Source: Polytrichum commune | Taxonomy: Eukaryota > Streptophyta > Polytrichopsida > Polytrichales > Polytrichaceae | Assembly (NCBI GenBank): GCA_950295325.1 | Contig: OX485809.1 | Coordinates: 35,533,081 to 35,597,080 of the forward strand | Length of the DNA stretch: 64,000 nt | Reading direction: 5' to 3' | Shown: positions 10,549 through 24,431 of the stretch, piece after piece | Numbering within the stretch: position 1 is the first letter of the stretch | Layout of the letters: every line of letters starts with the position of its first letter | Notes under the pieces: generated by a model | Told to the model about the DNA's origin: nothing | Seen by the model: only the letters and a program-made list of their open reading frames with translations | The model's database searches: none | Position numbers and translations under genes: made by a program

Positions 10549-13500
10549 TCATCGACTTTTAGGGACTAGGAGCACGGATTGTGAAACAATGCTGTTGCAG
10601 TCTTCGTTCCTTGGAGTGTCGTGCAGTGATTTACTTTGGAAGGGTGCAATTGGTGTGGTTTGCGAGCGTCTGCTCTCGAGAAGGTTATGGATTCCGCCCT
10701 TCCCCAAGGTGGGCGAGTCGACTGCCAGAGCTGCTTTAATTGCGGGATGTAGGTAGGCTGTCTCAAGGAAGCCCCGGACGTCGAGGTTGGGCTCGAGCAT
10801 CATCTCTAGCTTGTCCTTGGCCCTCGCTTCCTGATTGCATCACAACTCAGCCACCAAAGGTTGGTTGGTTTTCTTGGTTTTGAAACACGTTACGAATGAG
10901 TATGGTAACTGACACGAGGAGCTTAAATATGGGTTAATTAATTAGTCAACTCTCTTCATGAGCCGCAGATGCAATGGGTGGGCATGGCTATAATCTCATA
11001 ACCGATCGTTCATCCAAGAGTAGTGGGGTTATCAAAACTTGTCATCATTTTTTCATTTATAGAGACAAGATATCATCCCGTATATCCTAGATTCTGTCCA
11101 TGAGCTGATCAGTTATGATTGGCAACCAAGCTCGAGTAGGTGGATGACTCACCGCTCTTATGGTTTTTGTCATCCACTCTCTCGTCGGTTATCTAGTCCA
11201 TAGTTGGGCGACACATGTCCACCGATCATGAGGGGATATGGTTATGGATTACAAATATCGTATTCATAGCCACTAGAAGGACGCCCCGTCATTGAGATTC
11301 CTCCTCACATCAGTTGATGGTGACTACACCTAAAATCCTCGTACGCATTTGAGAACATTTGGCATTATTAGATCGTCTCACTTTTTGTTTGGTCTCGCTA
11401 GTAAATGAAATAGGATTCGAATGCGTCTTAGCATGTAGTTTTAACGACCCTATCTGATGGCGAAAAAAAAGGGTTCTGTAGAAATTGGATGGGTGTTTGT
11501 AATTACCACTTTGTATAATGTAATGCTGAACTCTATATGGACTCAACAGTCGATATAAGTTATCCATGTTGGATTGGTACTGTATTTTTATTTATGTTTA
11601 ATATTATCATTCGGGCATCTATATTGAGGATTTCACAAAATTTTCATACTAGTGACTACGGATACTTGACGGCATTTTTATTTTCGATACCATTTGGGAC
11701 TACAAACCATGCACGAACATTGATACCTAGACAAAATTGTCCGACTATCAACATGATTTAGAATTGTAGTGACCCAAACAATAACTCCAAGTTTACAAAG
11801 ATTCACTCACATATCACCACATATCAATGTTTGATATGTATGACAATTTTGATACCCACAGGTAAGTTTTTGATACCGTTGCTTATGTTGATTATTTGTA
11901 CCATGGCATTCACCCATATACCGGACCAACAATGGATCCAAACATGGTAAGCTAGATTGGTCACACAACATGGAAGAGATTGTAATTGCAGATTACACGA
12001 GTGAATGAAGTACCTGCAAAGGATACTGGTGGAACGCAGGTCCATATCGTTGCCTGCAATACCAGTGGAAAAGAAGTGTGCCAATGGGCAATGGTAGCAA
12101 GAGAGGTGTTGATGCTGCTGACCGTTTGATTGAGAATAGCCCAATCAAGGTGATGTGGGTGATGAGCAGGGCGATAATTATTTGTCCATGGATAATCGGC
12201 CAGAAGGACGCCGAGCTTTCATACTTTGGCTCGTATACGTTGATTACCTACAAAAAAAATCACATGTGATATGGAACGGTTAGGCTACGCAAAATTTTGG
12301 TTGACCTGTCTGTTCTCGATCGGATAAGGTGGTCATGCTCTTAGAATAGACCCTAGTCTGTTGATTTTCATTTTACGTGTGGCCGAGTCCTGGAAGAAGC
12401 ATTTAGTACCTGGTTGCGATATATAATGTAGCCGAACGCAAAGAACACGATGATGAATGGCAGGATGAGAGGGGAGATGATGGAATACACCAGGCCCAGA
12501 AGACAGTAGAGTCCGAGTTTTGGCAACAACGCGTGGTATTGTGGTGTCGTGAACACCATCGCGTTGTTTCGATCTTTCTCGGTCTTCACCACCATCACGT
12601 TTTTGACGTGGTACAACAGTAAGGCCCAGAGCCGCAACACTTCCGCGGCCACTGTGGACCATCCGTCGACCATTATGTACGTGATGAAGAACGTGGACTT
12701 CATTGGAATCGAGCTCCCGAAAGCTTTTGGAACTCTGTCACGGGTTTTTTCACAATGAGAAAATGAGATGAAGTGACAGCGATCTTTTGTTCTTAGTGCT
12801 CTGAAGTGACGGGAATACTTTGAGATACTAACTTTGGGGATCGCGTGGTGGTCTTCATCACAAGTTACACTCTACATTCATACATGATTAACACTGAGTA
12901 GTACACATTGATTGTAATCACATCAAACTACAACATTGCATTGACGCCTACCCAAACATTGGGGTTGCAATTTTAATCTTTAGGTTTCTGTATTTTTATC
13001 GCCCAGAGATTTAGAAAGTTGGGATGAGCTGAAGCAATGCTGAACAAATCATGAGTTGAATGTTAAGGTAGCATTGACAAGTTTTGAAATCTTGAAGACA
13101 TGCACCAACACTATTATAATGACTCAACATTAAGTGTTGGTCATTTGCATTTTGAGATACTATCACTATTGCTCTTCCAATTGTTGATTTCCAGATTTAC
13201 AAAGGGGTCCATGATAAGGTCTACCACTAAAGACTGGATAGAAAGGAGTCCTCACATTCCATAAGGACTTGTGTTGGAAGCAATATTACTAATTAAAACC
13301 ACAAACCATCAATCAAATGTGATGGCGATATCTATAATTATACTAAGTCTTGACTATAAATTTTTGTAGAGTGAAAAATAAATGTATGATGACTATTTAA
13401 AAGGAGTGTTAAAGACTGTGGAAAAATGATGACACATGACACAATTTTGATACACGTTATTGTGTGTGAATCCGGGGTGGATCCGAGATGGTTGATTTTA

Positions 13501-15108
13501 CATCCACGTGCATAAATTTTGCAATCATCTAGTGAAAGAGAACCAATGATAAGACCTTGCAAATCCCATTGTTTTCAGGTAACATGCAATCTATTTATGC
13601 ATGATCTAGGTTTTAGTCAATGGAATTCTAAGTTTCTACGTATATGCAACCCCTTTATGATGACTGAAGAATTTATTGCACTTTCGATCAAAGAACCATG
13701 CATCATTATTCACATTTATCTCGTGACAGAGTTCCAAGAAGGGGACGAGTCTCGCACCTTGTTGGAGCACTAACGTACTGCTTGAGTTGCTCAAAAACGG
13801 ATCCAACAATCACGTTGCCAAAGAAGACGTTCACAACCATAAATACAAAAAACTTAGTTGCAGCGTGCCTCTCCATCATTGATAACGAAATGTTGCCTTC
13901 AAACTTGCTGAGAAACATCATAATTTGTGGAAGGAATGTGAGGGACAGCTTCAACGCAAGGCCTGGTAGAAATCCTTGCAATACAGACCTCATGAACTTC
14001 CTGTACAAGAATTGGAGAGTTAAACTAGCTGGTCTCATAAGGATTCTACAGTGGTGCTATTCCAACATGCATATATATATATATATATATAAAGGCCTGC
14101 CCCACAGCAGAGCGAGCATAACTGAAGAGCCTCTTTGTTTTTAGGCTACTCCTCCCTTTCAAGGGTAGGTTTTATGTGTGGTATTCAAACATCCGTTGCC
14201 ACTAGGTCATGGAATGTATTCCAACATGTATGACAATTGGTACGATCATGTTCCAGTATGGTCAATCAACTCAATGAGCAGTTATGTTCACCTATTTGAA
14301 ATTAAGAGCTTCCAAAGTGACTATGTTTTTGTGACTTTCATTTCCTGCTTGATAGTTAGTCAAATGAATTATGAAGTAAAATAAACGATTGACGTAAATG
14401 AACACTTAGGTTGGTAAGAAAAGCAATTTGAAAACGGTTGTTAGCTCTTGTCAAGATCTTTCCAACAAGTTTTCACCCACCAAAGTTTCACTTCAGTTGT
14501 TTGACGGGTTATGAACACAATTGAGTCTCCAAAGATCCTAGACATTATTGTCACGGTTCATGACATACATGACTAAACAACAAGGTTTTCGAAGATTTGA
14601 GACTAAGGTATCATAATGTGGGTGTTATGTAGGTAGTTTTTCTTGTTGACTATCTTCTAATGATCAAATTTACGTCTTGAAATCTATGTTGTATTGACAA
14701 ATATATGATGCATCATCCACCAAAGTTGGATTAAAAAAGAGAGGATATTCTTGATTTAGTTATGGTTATTGGAATTGCATGTGTGTTGCTCCATTAAATG
14801 AATACAAAAGCCCTCCCCCTCGCCCCACAGTTTGTGTTGACTATTAAATGTAGAGTAGTTAATAATTCTTGAAAACATATTAATCCAATCTCTGTCATAT
14901 GTTATTATGTCTTTATGATATTTGTTTTCAAAAACACACCTATTGACCACTCACCATTCTAATATAGGTGTCCAATTAGGAAGCATAACCGAATAACACC
15001 CGCATGCGGCATACCTTACCTCCACCAACAATGTAATAACACAAATTCTACGGAGACTGGGTTCCTAAAATTCAATATCAAAGAGGCATTATCAATAAAG
15101 CGACATCA

Positions 15109-15139
<31 letters not shown>

Positions 15140-18100
15140 GTACATGGCTCCAATCACTAGGCTTGCATAGTGTCCACCACAATGTTAGCCCAGCGTGAAG
15201 TCTTTCTGGTCGATGAGAGGCTTGAGAAAGTTTGAAACTCTTGTCCCCAAAGTGTCCAATTTTTGTAATATCAATATCATAATTATTCAATATCAAAAAG
15301 TAAATCATCAACGGAGTGACTACGAAACAGAAGAAAAAAGAACATCAGTTCTTACCGAGTCCAGGAAAGATGGTCCGTTTCCCATCCTCATCAAGAAACT
15401 GTAAGAGGGGATGATGAAGTATTGCCTACTTTTCACCAGATTAATGAGGCGACATGATTCATCCACAATGTAATATACAGAAATTATTCCGGCTCGTCTT
15501 CATGTTCCTCCAATCCAACCACACGTTCAAAAAGGTAGAATGACCAGCAGCTAGCAGCACATACAGTTGCGTTGGCGATTGAGCGCGAAGACTTACTGGT
15601 CGATGAGAGGCTTGAGAAAGCGGAAATTCTTGTCCAGAGTGTCCAGATTCGCCAGCGACTGCACGAACGTGATGGGAATCATGAAGAAGAAGGCCATCAA
15701 GAACAGGAGGATGCAGATGAACACGCGCCGGGAGTTGAGCTCCATGTAAGGGATGGCGACGTTGTCCCAGCACACGTCCCGGGCTTCGGGAGCCCACTCG
15801 GTGAGCCAGCACGTCGAGTCCTTGCTTTGCTGAGTCTGTGCACAAACGGCGGCTCCCCAGCGCGTGTTGAAAGACACGAACCCCGCTTTCATCACATACT
15901 CGTCGTCGCTTGCCAAGACGTTGATCCGCTCCTCTTCGATCTGCGAGAATCATCAAGGTGCGCGCGGGGGTGTTGAGTGACTAGGTTGATTGTTTTTTTT
16001 CTCTTGTTGGTCAAATTTACTGCGTCTTCAAATTTGTGCAGCATTTAAAAGAAAATCTACGATGAAGTATCGGCAAAAGCCGGATTGGGAATCGGAGCTT
16101 TCCTGGTTTAGTTTTAGTTAAGATCAGAGGTGCATAAGATTAGCAAAAGAAGAAAAAGAAAGACACCCCCAAAAAAAGGGATGCATGTTATGGTAAAATT
16201 AATCCTGACCACATGGTTCAAGTGCAAATCTATAAGAATGATTTTTCTTTCTCAATTTGAACATTCATTATATGTGATGCAAGGATTGCAGTGAGGGCAT
16301 AACATTATTCAACTGAGTTTATACGTTGGGTGGGGCTGGGAATAGCACGGTTTCTATTCGGAATTATACTCTGTTTATTCTCATAGCAGAGCATTGCATT
16401 GATAGATTCAAGCTGAAAAACTTGAGTGAAACAGTGTACTGATAATATTAGAATGGAACAGCTAATAATAGCTAAATGATGTTCTGGACCTCTTCAGTGA
16501 GCCGACTACATTCAAATGTGTAGAAGTCGATTGCATCCATTTTCTCTCCAAAAAGATGGAGAAACCCTTTCTGCATCACACACATATTCAAACACCATCA
16601 TATTTACGAAGGGTCAAAAAACTACATCGCTGCTTTCTTTTTGTTACCATTTTAGTTTGTGTAAGGTCCCCTAAAAAAGGAACAGATGTTCTGGTGAAAA
16701 TGAGAAATTTCATAAAGGTTTGCATATTTAGTTGTTCTCCTCCAAAGTGTTTTATGTGAAACGATGGCATAAGTAACATCTTTTAAGTAAAAATCTGAAC
16801 CAGAAAAATTACTTCAGGAATATCCTTCTTGCTCACAAACCTGGTGTGACGAGTCTATGTCAATGTGCAAGTGGTAAAACACTTTTTACATTTGAATTGC
16901 AATGTGAATACCAAAATCTTTGAAATGAAGTTTTTGCTGCTCACACTAAAAAATCACATCTTTAAAAAAATAAAAAATAAAAATCTAAGTTGTAAGCACG
17001 CTTTATTTATTTTTTGAGTAAAAAGAAGTTAGCTTGAACCTTTCACCAAATCTCAGGAATCATTAAGCATGCCAGATAAGAAATTCGATCGTGAATGCTT
17101 TGAATTCACATTTATTTGTATCATATCATCACTCAATCAACCAAGTTCATTTTGCCCAAAGCGGTTCCACTTGCCCGAATCGTTGGTTGTGTGGACAGTT
17201 GGTTAGTGGTTCTTCGCTTCTGTAAGTACTCAATCTTGTTCAGACACTTTTCCTTCTCCTCCACAAGTTTTGCTAAGGATTTTGCATTGTATACAACCTG
17301 CAGTACCACAATATTATCCAATTGTAAATGATCACATATATTTGAGTGGTTAGGTGTGGATCTAAGAACGGACACCAATAACACATATGGTTATTTAAAG
17401 AGATTGGACTAAGTATGTGCTCAAATTTTGTTAGCATTTTAAGTTCAATAGTCAACATGATTTGAGTGACCCATATAATCAATTGATGAGGAAGAGAATA
17501 TTCTTCACTTTGCGAATGCATAAGATAGCACATGAGCTCTAAAAACCATGGGAAAAATGCTTACATGTGTAATTTAGATTTGCTTATCATTTTGCACTAA
17601 GTTCATGTTTCATGTCTTACAAGAAGTAGGTGCAAAGCTAACTTAAAGTGAACTTTTGATTAAGACTTGTTTATTTTATTAGTGATTTCCTGAGGTCTTC
17701 ACAATATCCAAATTTTTCCGCAAACACTTAAAACATGAATCACAGATCCATGTTCACAACACCAACCATCAAGGGAGGGTGAACATACAAATTCTTATGT
17801 AGAGCCTAGGGAATCACATTCATACTAAAATTAATACCGAAATCGGGGTCAAAGACCCAAAATTAGTCTAATAAAGATAATTTAGTATGAATCAACAATT
17901 GATTTATAGTGCCAAATATTTTACTGCACCCTAGATAATAGGTGTTACTGAAAAAATAATTTGAATGACCTGGTGTGTGCAATAGTGCTCTGAATGGTTT
18001 TCTTTGAAAAATCCCTCAATTTGTTGACTTATGGAAATTTGCGAATCCCTTGGAGCTTGCCTCACTAAAATCTGCATGGTAAATTTGGTCATTAGAATTT

Positions 18101-21100
18101 AGAACACAAACTTGGATCATAGTCTCACTACACTGCTTCATACGATAATTAGAGTCACAAGTGACTATTGGAAACTATGTAACACTATAGATTTATATGC
18201 TCTACACATGAACGCTATCACAATCACCTCTACACTCTACATTTGATTTAATGTGCCCCCCACTATATAAAAATGACCCACACAAGTAATCTTGCAATCA
18301 CTGAACAACAACTAGAGAATGCATGTGGATTGTGAAACGGATCCACTTGTTGTTACGTGACAAATCATAGAGGCCTTCTTAATTGACACTTCACATTAGT
18401 TTTAATGCCACACCACATTAGATTCATACTAGTGTACTTGTTAACCCAAGCATGAGATTACACAGGCTGCTATACATGCTCCCTATTTTGGAAGGGGCAC
18501 GCTAGCGCTGAACATTGTAGCTTCACGTGTAGCTTGCGCCTTGCCCATGCGGCAAGCATGTGTGCATTGCAAAATTATTTTAAAATATAAATAAAATAGA
18601 ACTTTGCAAGTCAGTGAGAGAAGCTCACCTAGCTGGGTCACTATTGCAGAGTGAACAATACTCAGGTTGAGTCCTGTTCATTTTGCAAGGGAGGTATTAT
18701 TCTCTCAAAAAAACCCAACTTCCCAGCATTAGGGGAGCAACACCTAGTACTGAGTGATGTTATGAGTTTTTGGGAAATTATTGTTTTGGATTCTAGAAAA
18801 TAACAAGAAAATCATACTGTGAATTGATCAGGACGCCGTTTTTGAGCAGCCAGAAAATTGAACCGCAAAACCTCCACTTCTCCATACTCTTTATACAACA
18901 TCAAACATGTCCAAGCGGTATACAAATAGGCTGCCATCAAATGAGCCCAAAGCCTGCCCTGTGCCCAACGAACATTTCGTTAACCTTCAGCTAATTTTCT
19001 CAGTTCCCCATTGAGCATCAATTCAATGAACTTCAACCACACTAATATGTGCACTTAGGTTTCCCCATGCTAATCTTTCGACATTCCTCACTAATTTGAG
19101 TATTTATTGCCATATTAACAAGACACAATATTTATTGTTTCACTGTCGCTGAATAAACAAAGTCATACAATTTTTGTATATAGTTTTGATCCATGGTAAT
19201 TTGCACGTGCAAAGAGGCAACCTATTTTTGAAGGCAACCTTATCACACATTTCAGTGTAGGTTTTGAAGTCAACTAGATTCAATTATGAGTCACATAAAC
19301 TATCATTGCAATACTTGTTGGGGTTCAAGGATTTGTACAAATCATCACGTATCCATTATAAAAGCACCCTCAATCTCTTAATGGTTAATCCCTGAGCATC
19401 TAAGTAGCCTAGATTGGGCTCCTCCAAGCAAACCAAAGAAAAAGAAAAAACGTACTTGAGTTGCATACTTTCATTTTTAGCCAATCATATAAAAAATGAT
19501 TATGCTATCTAGAACCAACTTAATATTCTTCAATTGCATTATTTGATTAAGAGTTTAAACACTTTGATGTTGTTGAAGACTTATGTTCATATACGTAGCA
19601 TGGGTGTTCTTGGATGCAAAATTCACAGGGAGGTTCACTCCATTGTCAAGTTGAACACCATGTGCGAACAAAGTTTGCGACCCCCATATTACATGCCATA
19701 GATCATTTTTAAATTAATGATATTTTTTCTACATATACATAATCATTGATAGTATCTTTTTCATATTTTTCAAAAAAATTAGTCATCTTCATTTTTGTAG
19801 TAATTTTTTTGGTTCAATTGTGTGTCATTCTAGTTAGAAACGGTATGTTTTATTATAAAAAAATCATCAAATCTAGTTACCATTTTTTACTATGTAATAG
19901 GTACCGTTTATATCTACTCATGAAAAAAAATTAATACAAGTTTGACTCATTTTGGTGATGCTTTATGTAAAAAGTAGGATTTTTTACATGTAAAGTGTTC
20001 GCACGTGGTTGTTCAACTTTACAATAAAGTGACCTCCCCATGGCAAAATTATTTATGTCATATTTTGATCATCGATGTCTAGTATGAGCATAGTTTCTTT
20101 TTCTCCTTAAAATAAGACAATGCATGTAATAATGTTTCAAAACATAAATCAAATCAAATATGGTTTATGTCAAACTTGGTGAAGCCCAATCTAGATTGTG
20201 TTCGGCCATATGAACATAAATGGCCGTGAAGCCCAATATAAATTGTGTTCATATGGCCGTGTAGCTGAGACCCCATGTACCGTAAGGGTTAAGAAACATC
20301 AATTCAACTAACCGTTTTGATTTGTCGTGCACGTTGGCTATGGAGATTGTATCAACAACACCATAAGAGAAATCGGGGTTTGCTTCTTTGTACGACGTAA
20401 GCTCATTGTCGGTTTTATTGATTGGAATTAGTACAAGGCACCCCCACACCATCATAGGCACAAAGATCTTCAACCTATCATTGAACAACATCTCTAAACT
20501 TGCTTTAATATGAGGCGAACATAACCAACCACTATAACTATACTCTATGATGTCAACTATATAATATGAGTGTGGTATTGAGATAATAAATTTCATAATG
20601 AGACTAGACATAACCATAACATTATTAAAATCCATAACAATATTTTGTGGGACTAACAATATTCCATAGAATATTTCCAAATATTTTTCACATTCAGTCT
20701 AAATGTGGGAAACATTGAGGAATATTATGTGGAATATTGTCAATCCCACATAATATTGTTATGGATTTTAATAATGCTATGACTTACATCAAAATTAACA
20801 AAATAAATAAATTTGCAATCGTATCAGGTTCCTAGAAAAAGGCTAGAAAAACAACCAATGTGACCTACAATAATTTAAACTAGAGGTTGGATGTGGGTTG
20901 AAAACTAACTTCGTGGGCTCTAAAGAATTACAATGGCCCACACTAATTAGTGATATTACTATGTTGTGTTACACCTAACATGGCTAATAATTGTTGTTAT
21001 GAATATTTAGATGTGTAAAAATTAAGATAGATAGATAGATATCAAATATCTTACCCTAAAAGGAAAACTCGCAAGAGAACAGCCGAATCAAGGCCCGCGT

Positions 21101-21452
21101 GTTCAATCAATTCGGTTTCCCCCATGCGAAGCGTTGTCCAAATCCAATCCATCACATGTGCATAGCTCTTCACATTTAGGTTCACATAGCGGTTCATAGG
21201 GTGGCTATTAGTAGACCGAGTTTGGTCCCGTGTGGTGGCGCTACTAGTAATAGTAGTAGGAGGAGGAATTCTTGAACTTGCATTTAACTCTCCGGTCACC
21301 TTTTGTTTTTGGCCCTGGAGGAACCACTTGGGATAGTAGACACGTGCGTTCATCGGTTGGTTCTTCAACACCGCGAATGCAAGTAACAAGCCAATGGATG
21401 TTACAATGTTGATCCATGCCGCGGTCACCACGTCGAGGATGTTGCCCGTCAT
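10549..21452 (-). CDS. OSCA: OSCA/CSC1-like hyperosmolality-gated Ca2+-permeable channel
   Basis: Eleven exons on the minus strand: 21452-21055, 20474-20313, 18953-18818, 18071-17970, 17297-17142, 16543-16490, 15940-15597, 14000-13758, 12734-12410, 12247-12014 and 10830-10549. All junctions are GT-AG and the phases agree, giving 811 aa. OSCA/CSC1 proteins are plasma-membrane mechanosensitive cation channels of the TMEM63/TMEM16 fold. The N-terminal membrane part is in exon 1 (ending GLDSAVLLRVFLLG); the conserved PxN-type turn (VLIPIN) and SIANVHDKSKR are in exon 2; RLWAH and RRPDQFT in exon 3; ILVRQAP in exon 4. The cytosolic RRM-like domain runs to GFVSFNTRWGAAVCAQTQQ in exon 7. Pore-region helices are in exons 7-10 (FFFMIPITFVQSLANL, STFFITYIMVDGW, LPFIIVFFAFGYIIYR). 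The C-terminal EPNLDVRGFLETAYLHP is in exon 11. Length fits the family. The 54-bp exon 6 is the least certain because its acceptor has a weak pyrimidine tract. Introns reach 2 kb and are loaded with repeats. Confidence 0.92.
11655..11945 (+). repeat. GGTAT-rich interspersed repeat inside the last OSCA intron
   Basis: Collinear with 7300-7590 (GATACCATTTGGGACTA, then ACCTAGACAAAATTG, and ending CCGGACCAACAATGG). It lies in antisense orientation to the host gene. Confidence 0.55.
14071..14090. repeat. AT dinucleotide microsatellite
   Basis: Ten AT units in OSCA intron 7, just upstream of exon 8. Confidence 0.9.
14740..14975 (-). repeat. Abundant interspersed repeat, reverse copy in OSCA intron
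   Basis: The reverse complement reads CTAATTGGACACCTATATT, then the GTGTTTTTGAAAACAAATAT region, an ATTGGATTAATATG stretch and TAGTCAACACAAACTG. This is the family order seen in the forward copies. Confidence 0.55.
15108..15138. repeat. Compound TA/GATA microsatellite
   Basis: A TA run passes directly into GATA units in OSCA intron 7. Confidence 0.9.
15194..15266 (-). pseudogene. Partial duplicate of OSCA exon 7 end
   Basis: About 70 bp matches the 3' end of exon 7 and its donor (15590-15660), including an exact shared stretch TGGTCGATGAGAGGCTTGAG. Downstream it keeps TTGTCC...AGTGTCCA with small differences. The donor GTAAGT of the real exon has become GAAAGA, so the copy cannot splice as exon 7 does. 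It lies in intron 7, about 0.4 kb from the original. Confidence 0.8.
17325..17645 (+). repeat. Abundant interspersed repeat, forward copy in OSCA intron
   Basis: Family blocks in order: TTTGAGTGGTTAGGTGTGGA, AAAGAGATTGGACTAAGTA, CAATAGTCAACATGATT, then GAGCTCTAAAAACCATG and TTCATGTTTCATGTCTTACA. It ends only about 30 bp from exon 5 of the OSCA gene. Confidence 0.65.
20160..20265. repeat. Imperfect short tandem duplication
   Basis: GTGAAGCCCAATCTAGATTG and GTGAAGCCCAATATAAATTG each precede a GTGTTC...GGCC block, in OSCA intron 2 close to exon 2. Confidence 0.6.
20615..20781. mobile_element. Small MITE with long inverted arms in OSCA intron 1
   Basis: The left arm 20615-20666 and right arm 20730-20781 (about 52 bp each) are inverted repeats with few mismatches, reading CATAACATTATTAAAATCCA inward from the left end. 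The centre is only about 63 bp. No clear target duplication was found. A diverged relative is at 21917-22018. Confidence 0.75.
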
Positions 21453-21916
21453 ATATACAATATATATTGATGGTTTTTGAATGGCAGCTCATCGAGACAC
21501 CCAATCCTCAACGTGAATTTTGGAGGATCAATGGACTTAGATTCACATCGATAAGACTGTTGATGATTTTTTATTTCTTGAATTTTTTAATTTTTAATTT
21601 TATGGATTCTCCTTGACATCAAAAGCTCAACCCGGAACTCCTTTGAGTATTGTAACTTCTATTTTGGGTCCACTGACTCAAAGATAGACAATATTCCCTC
21701 AAACCGTACTCAAGAGCAAGGGCTTTTGACAAGTTGTTAGTGATAAATATATATCTGTGGTGGACACATGTCCGATATGAATACTTTTTTCTTAAATTCT
21801 TCTTCTTCTTCTTCTTTTCTCTTTGTTTCGACCTAGAATATCACCTGCTTATGCATGATCAAGAGTCTCTTAATGTAAACCAATAGAGGTCAAAGGGGAC
21901 TCTATAGAATAATTGA

Positions 21917-22018
21917 CATTACATTATTCAGATTCATAACAGTGTTATGTGGGACTAACAGTGTTCCAGGTAGTATTTCTGAATATTCCTCATTGTTATG
22001 GATGTGAATAATGTTATG
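21917..22018. mobile_element. Truncated relative of the 20615-20781 MITE
   Basis: The left arm reads CATTACATTATTCAGATTCA and continues with GTGGGACTAACAGTGTTCCA, the diverged equivalent of the OSCA-intron MITE. Only the last 25 bp or so of the right arm remain. Confidence 0.6.
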
Positions 22019-23829
22019 AAGGCACATGCCCCTCCAAAGGCACTCCCGACTCATTAAGGAACCAATCCTTAAAGAAAAGCAAGGATTTTGCTCTTATTCA
22101 TGTCGGTGATAAAAATACCAGTGTGTTTTCATTTTTTCCATATTACGAGAATCTAACCCTCATGGTTTCCTCACTTCAAAAAGCTCGATCAATTTGAAAT
22201 ATGAATGCACCTTCTTTTTATTTGTGTAATGATGACTCTCAAATATTTTGATCAAGAATATGATATGTGCATGAGTATCAAACTTTAACAAAGATTATGT
22301 AGACTCTCATTGAAGTATACTTAAAATACATCTAATTTGATGCCATGGCACAAACTATTGACAATCTATGTAAAATGATCTTGCAATCATCGTGTAGCAA
22401 GCTTGAAGGCAACACACAATGAAGTTTAATTGACTTATGTTTATAATCAAATTATGGTCACAATATGCAATCCCAAAGCATTGCCCTAAATCAAGAGCTT
22501 TTGACATGGGTATTAAACTACTTGCAAATATTTTATATATGATTAAAGGATAGACAAGCATTGATGCAAAAAAAAAAAAAAAAAAAAAAACCACAAACCT
22601 AATTGTTAGGGAAATAAATGTTTCTTGCATGTCAACTTTGCACATCCAACACATGCATGTAAAAAGGGCATAATAGTTGGGGCAACTTTTCAACAACACA
22701 TTGCGTATTCACATACTTAGTGATGTTGATTTAGATACTCAATCTTGGGCAATACAATTAAACCCACCATAATTCTCCAGTGAGAGCTTAGAGCATTGGT
22801 GTCAAGACACAAAACTTGCAATTACACAACATATTTGAGATTTCTATAATCTAAAATCTACTTTCCAAAAAAATTGCCAGCTTCACAAAAAACCTCCTCA
22901 CGATAAACCAATTGCATGCACATCATCAACAAATTTGTCAACCATGGCAAACCTCCTACATTATATTGGATAGATTGTATACTAAGCACCTCTCTAACTT
23001 ATTTATAATAGCCGCAAACTTTTTAAAATCATCCTTTGGAATAATGGATCCAAGCTAGAAATTTCAATAACATTACTCAATTATGTGGACCCTTGGAAAA
23101 TAAAAATGGGATGCTATAAGCTCAATATGAATCCGAGTCTCCCTATGCAAATCTTTTGAGCATCTCAATATTGTATTTTGAGGGCCCACAGAACGAGCAC
23201 TAAGTGCTAAGTGAATTCCTTGAGATATGGATGTTTGTTTGGAATGAATTTATGGTGATTGACATTGATTTACATGCTCATGTGCGCAAGTCATAACCTG
23301 GTAGATAGGCAAATAGATAGTTGGGTAGGAATGCTTCATGCACATTATAAGGCAAATGGCCTCACAATTGACGTCGATGGAAATACATTGAGTTTTATTC
23401 TTATTTTTTCAAAATTTTCCTTTATTTTTAGATACATTGATAGAAAGACTAACCTCATGTGGAAGCATGCATTGATGAAAGTAGTGTTTGCCCGCTGCGT
23501 CTATGATGATGCAAGTAACCTTACTTTGTCAAAACTTTAATATTACTATGAGTAGTATGCTATTCAAAGTCTTCTTTCTTCTTCTTTCTTCTTCAAACGG
23601 GAATTGCAATAGAAGTTACAATATTTGCCACGGAGATTCCGTAGATGTAGGGTGGTGAAGCCTCCATCCATCCCTTTAATATTCATGGTCTCAAGGATAG
23701 ATTTCATGCATGATTGGTGGGCCCACGGTGATAAAAGTTGTGATTACATGAAATTTTAGATGAACATCCAATTTCAACTTATTTAAAGAAATTAAAACTG
23801 AGTATATTTAAAGCTACTTCTATGATATG

Positions 23830-24431
23830 CAGGGGTGGAGCCAAGATTTTGACCTAGATGGGGTTGACCTCAAAATATGGAAATATCCAATGTATATTTT
23901 ATTTTCAAATTTGAATAGGTGGTCAAATTTGATTATTTATTGAGAGATTTGGACTTATCGAGCTGATATCCCATTAAAAATTTGATATTGTTGTTAATAT
24001 CCAAAGCATTGGCAATGGTCTTTTTGATATAGGTGATCATCAAATTGATCATCCAATTATTGCCAATAAACATCACTAATAATAAGCACATGCATGACTT
24101 TCCTTCAATGCACTTGTAGAAAACATTGCAAAAAAGAACCGCAGTCATTTTCCCATTGCGGTTATTTTCATCATTCACTCTGCAATCACTAAACGACTGC
24201 AATTTTTTTTTGGTTTTCCCAATTGAAATTTTAGTAATTAGGGGCTTGTAATATACCGTTGGAAAGGTCATGAAAACACCTCTCCAATGGTGTATCACAC
24301 GCCCCAAAACATTCAACATTGCAGTTACAAAATGACAAAGAAAAATATGTAGTTGTTTTGGCATAGTTTTCTACTAGTGATGGCAGAGGGGGGCTGAGCC
24401 CCTCCCCCCCCCCCCCTTGGCTCCGCCCTTG
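23830..24431. mobile_element. hAT-like non-autonomous element with 8-bp target duplication
   Basis: The left end CAGGGGTGGAGCCAAG pairs with the right end CTTGGCTCCGCCCTTG (14 of 16 positions). This is the terminal sequence type common in plant hAT elements. The 8 bp flanking it, ATGATATG and ATCATATG, differ at one position, the size expected for a hAT target duplication. The 602-bp interior has no transposase ORF. A 13-nt C run (24404-24416) abuts the right end. Confidence 0.85.

Noticed and set aside
15459-15956. 165-codon minus-strand frame
   Set aside because: Arg/His-rich alternate frame of OSCA exon 7; the correct frame has the family motifs.
18640-18720. Possible SINE (AGGTTGAGTCCTG followed by an A-rich end)
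   Set aside because: B-box match is imperfect, no A box or target duplication found.
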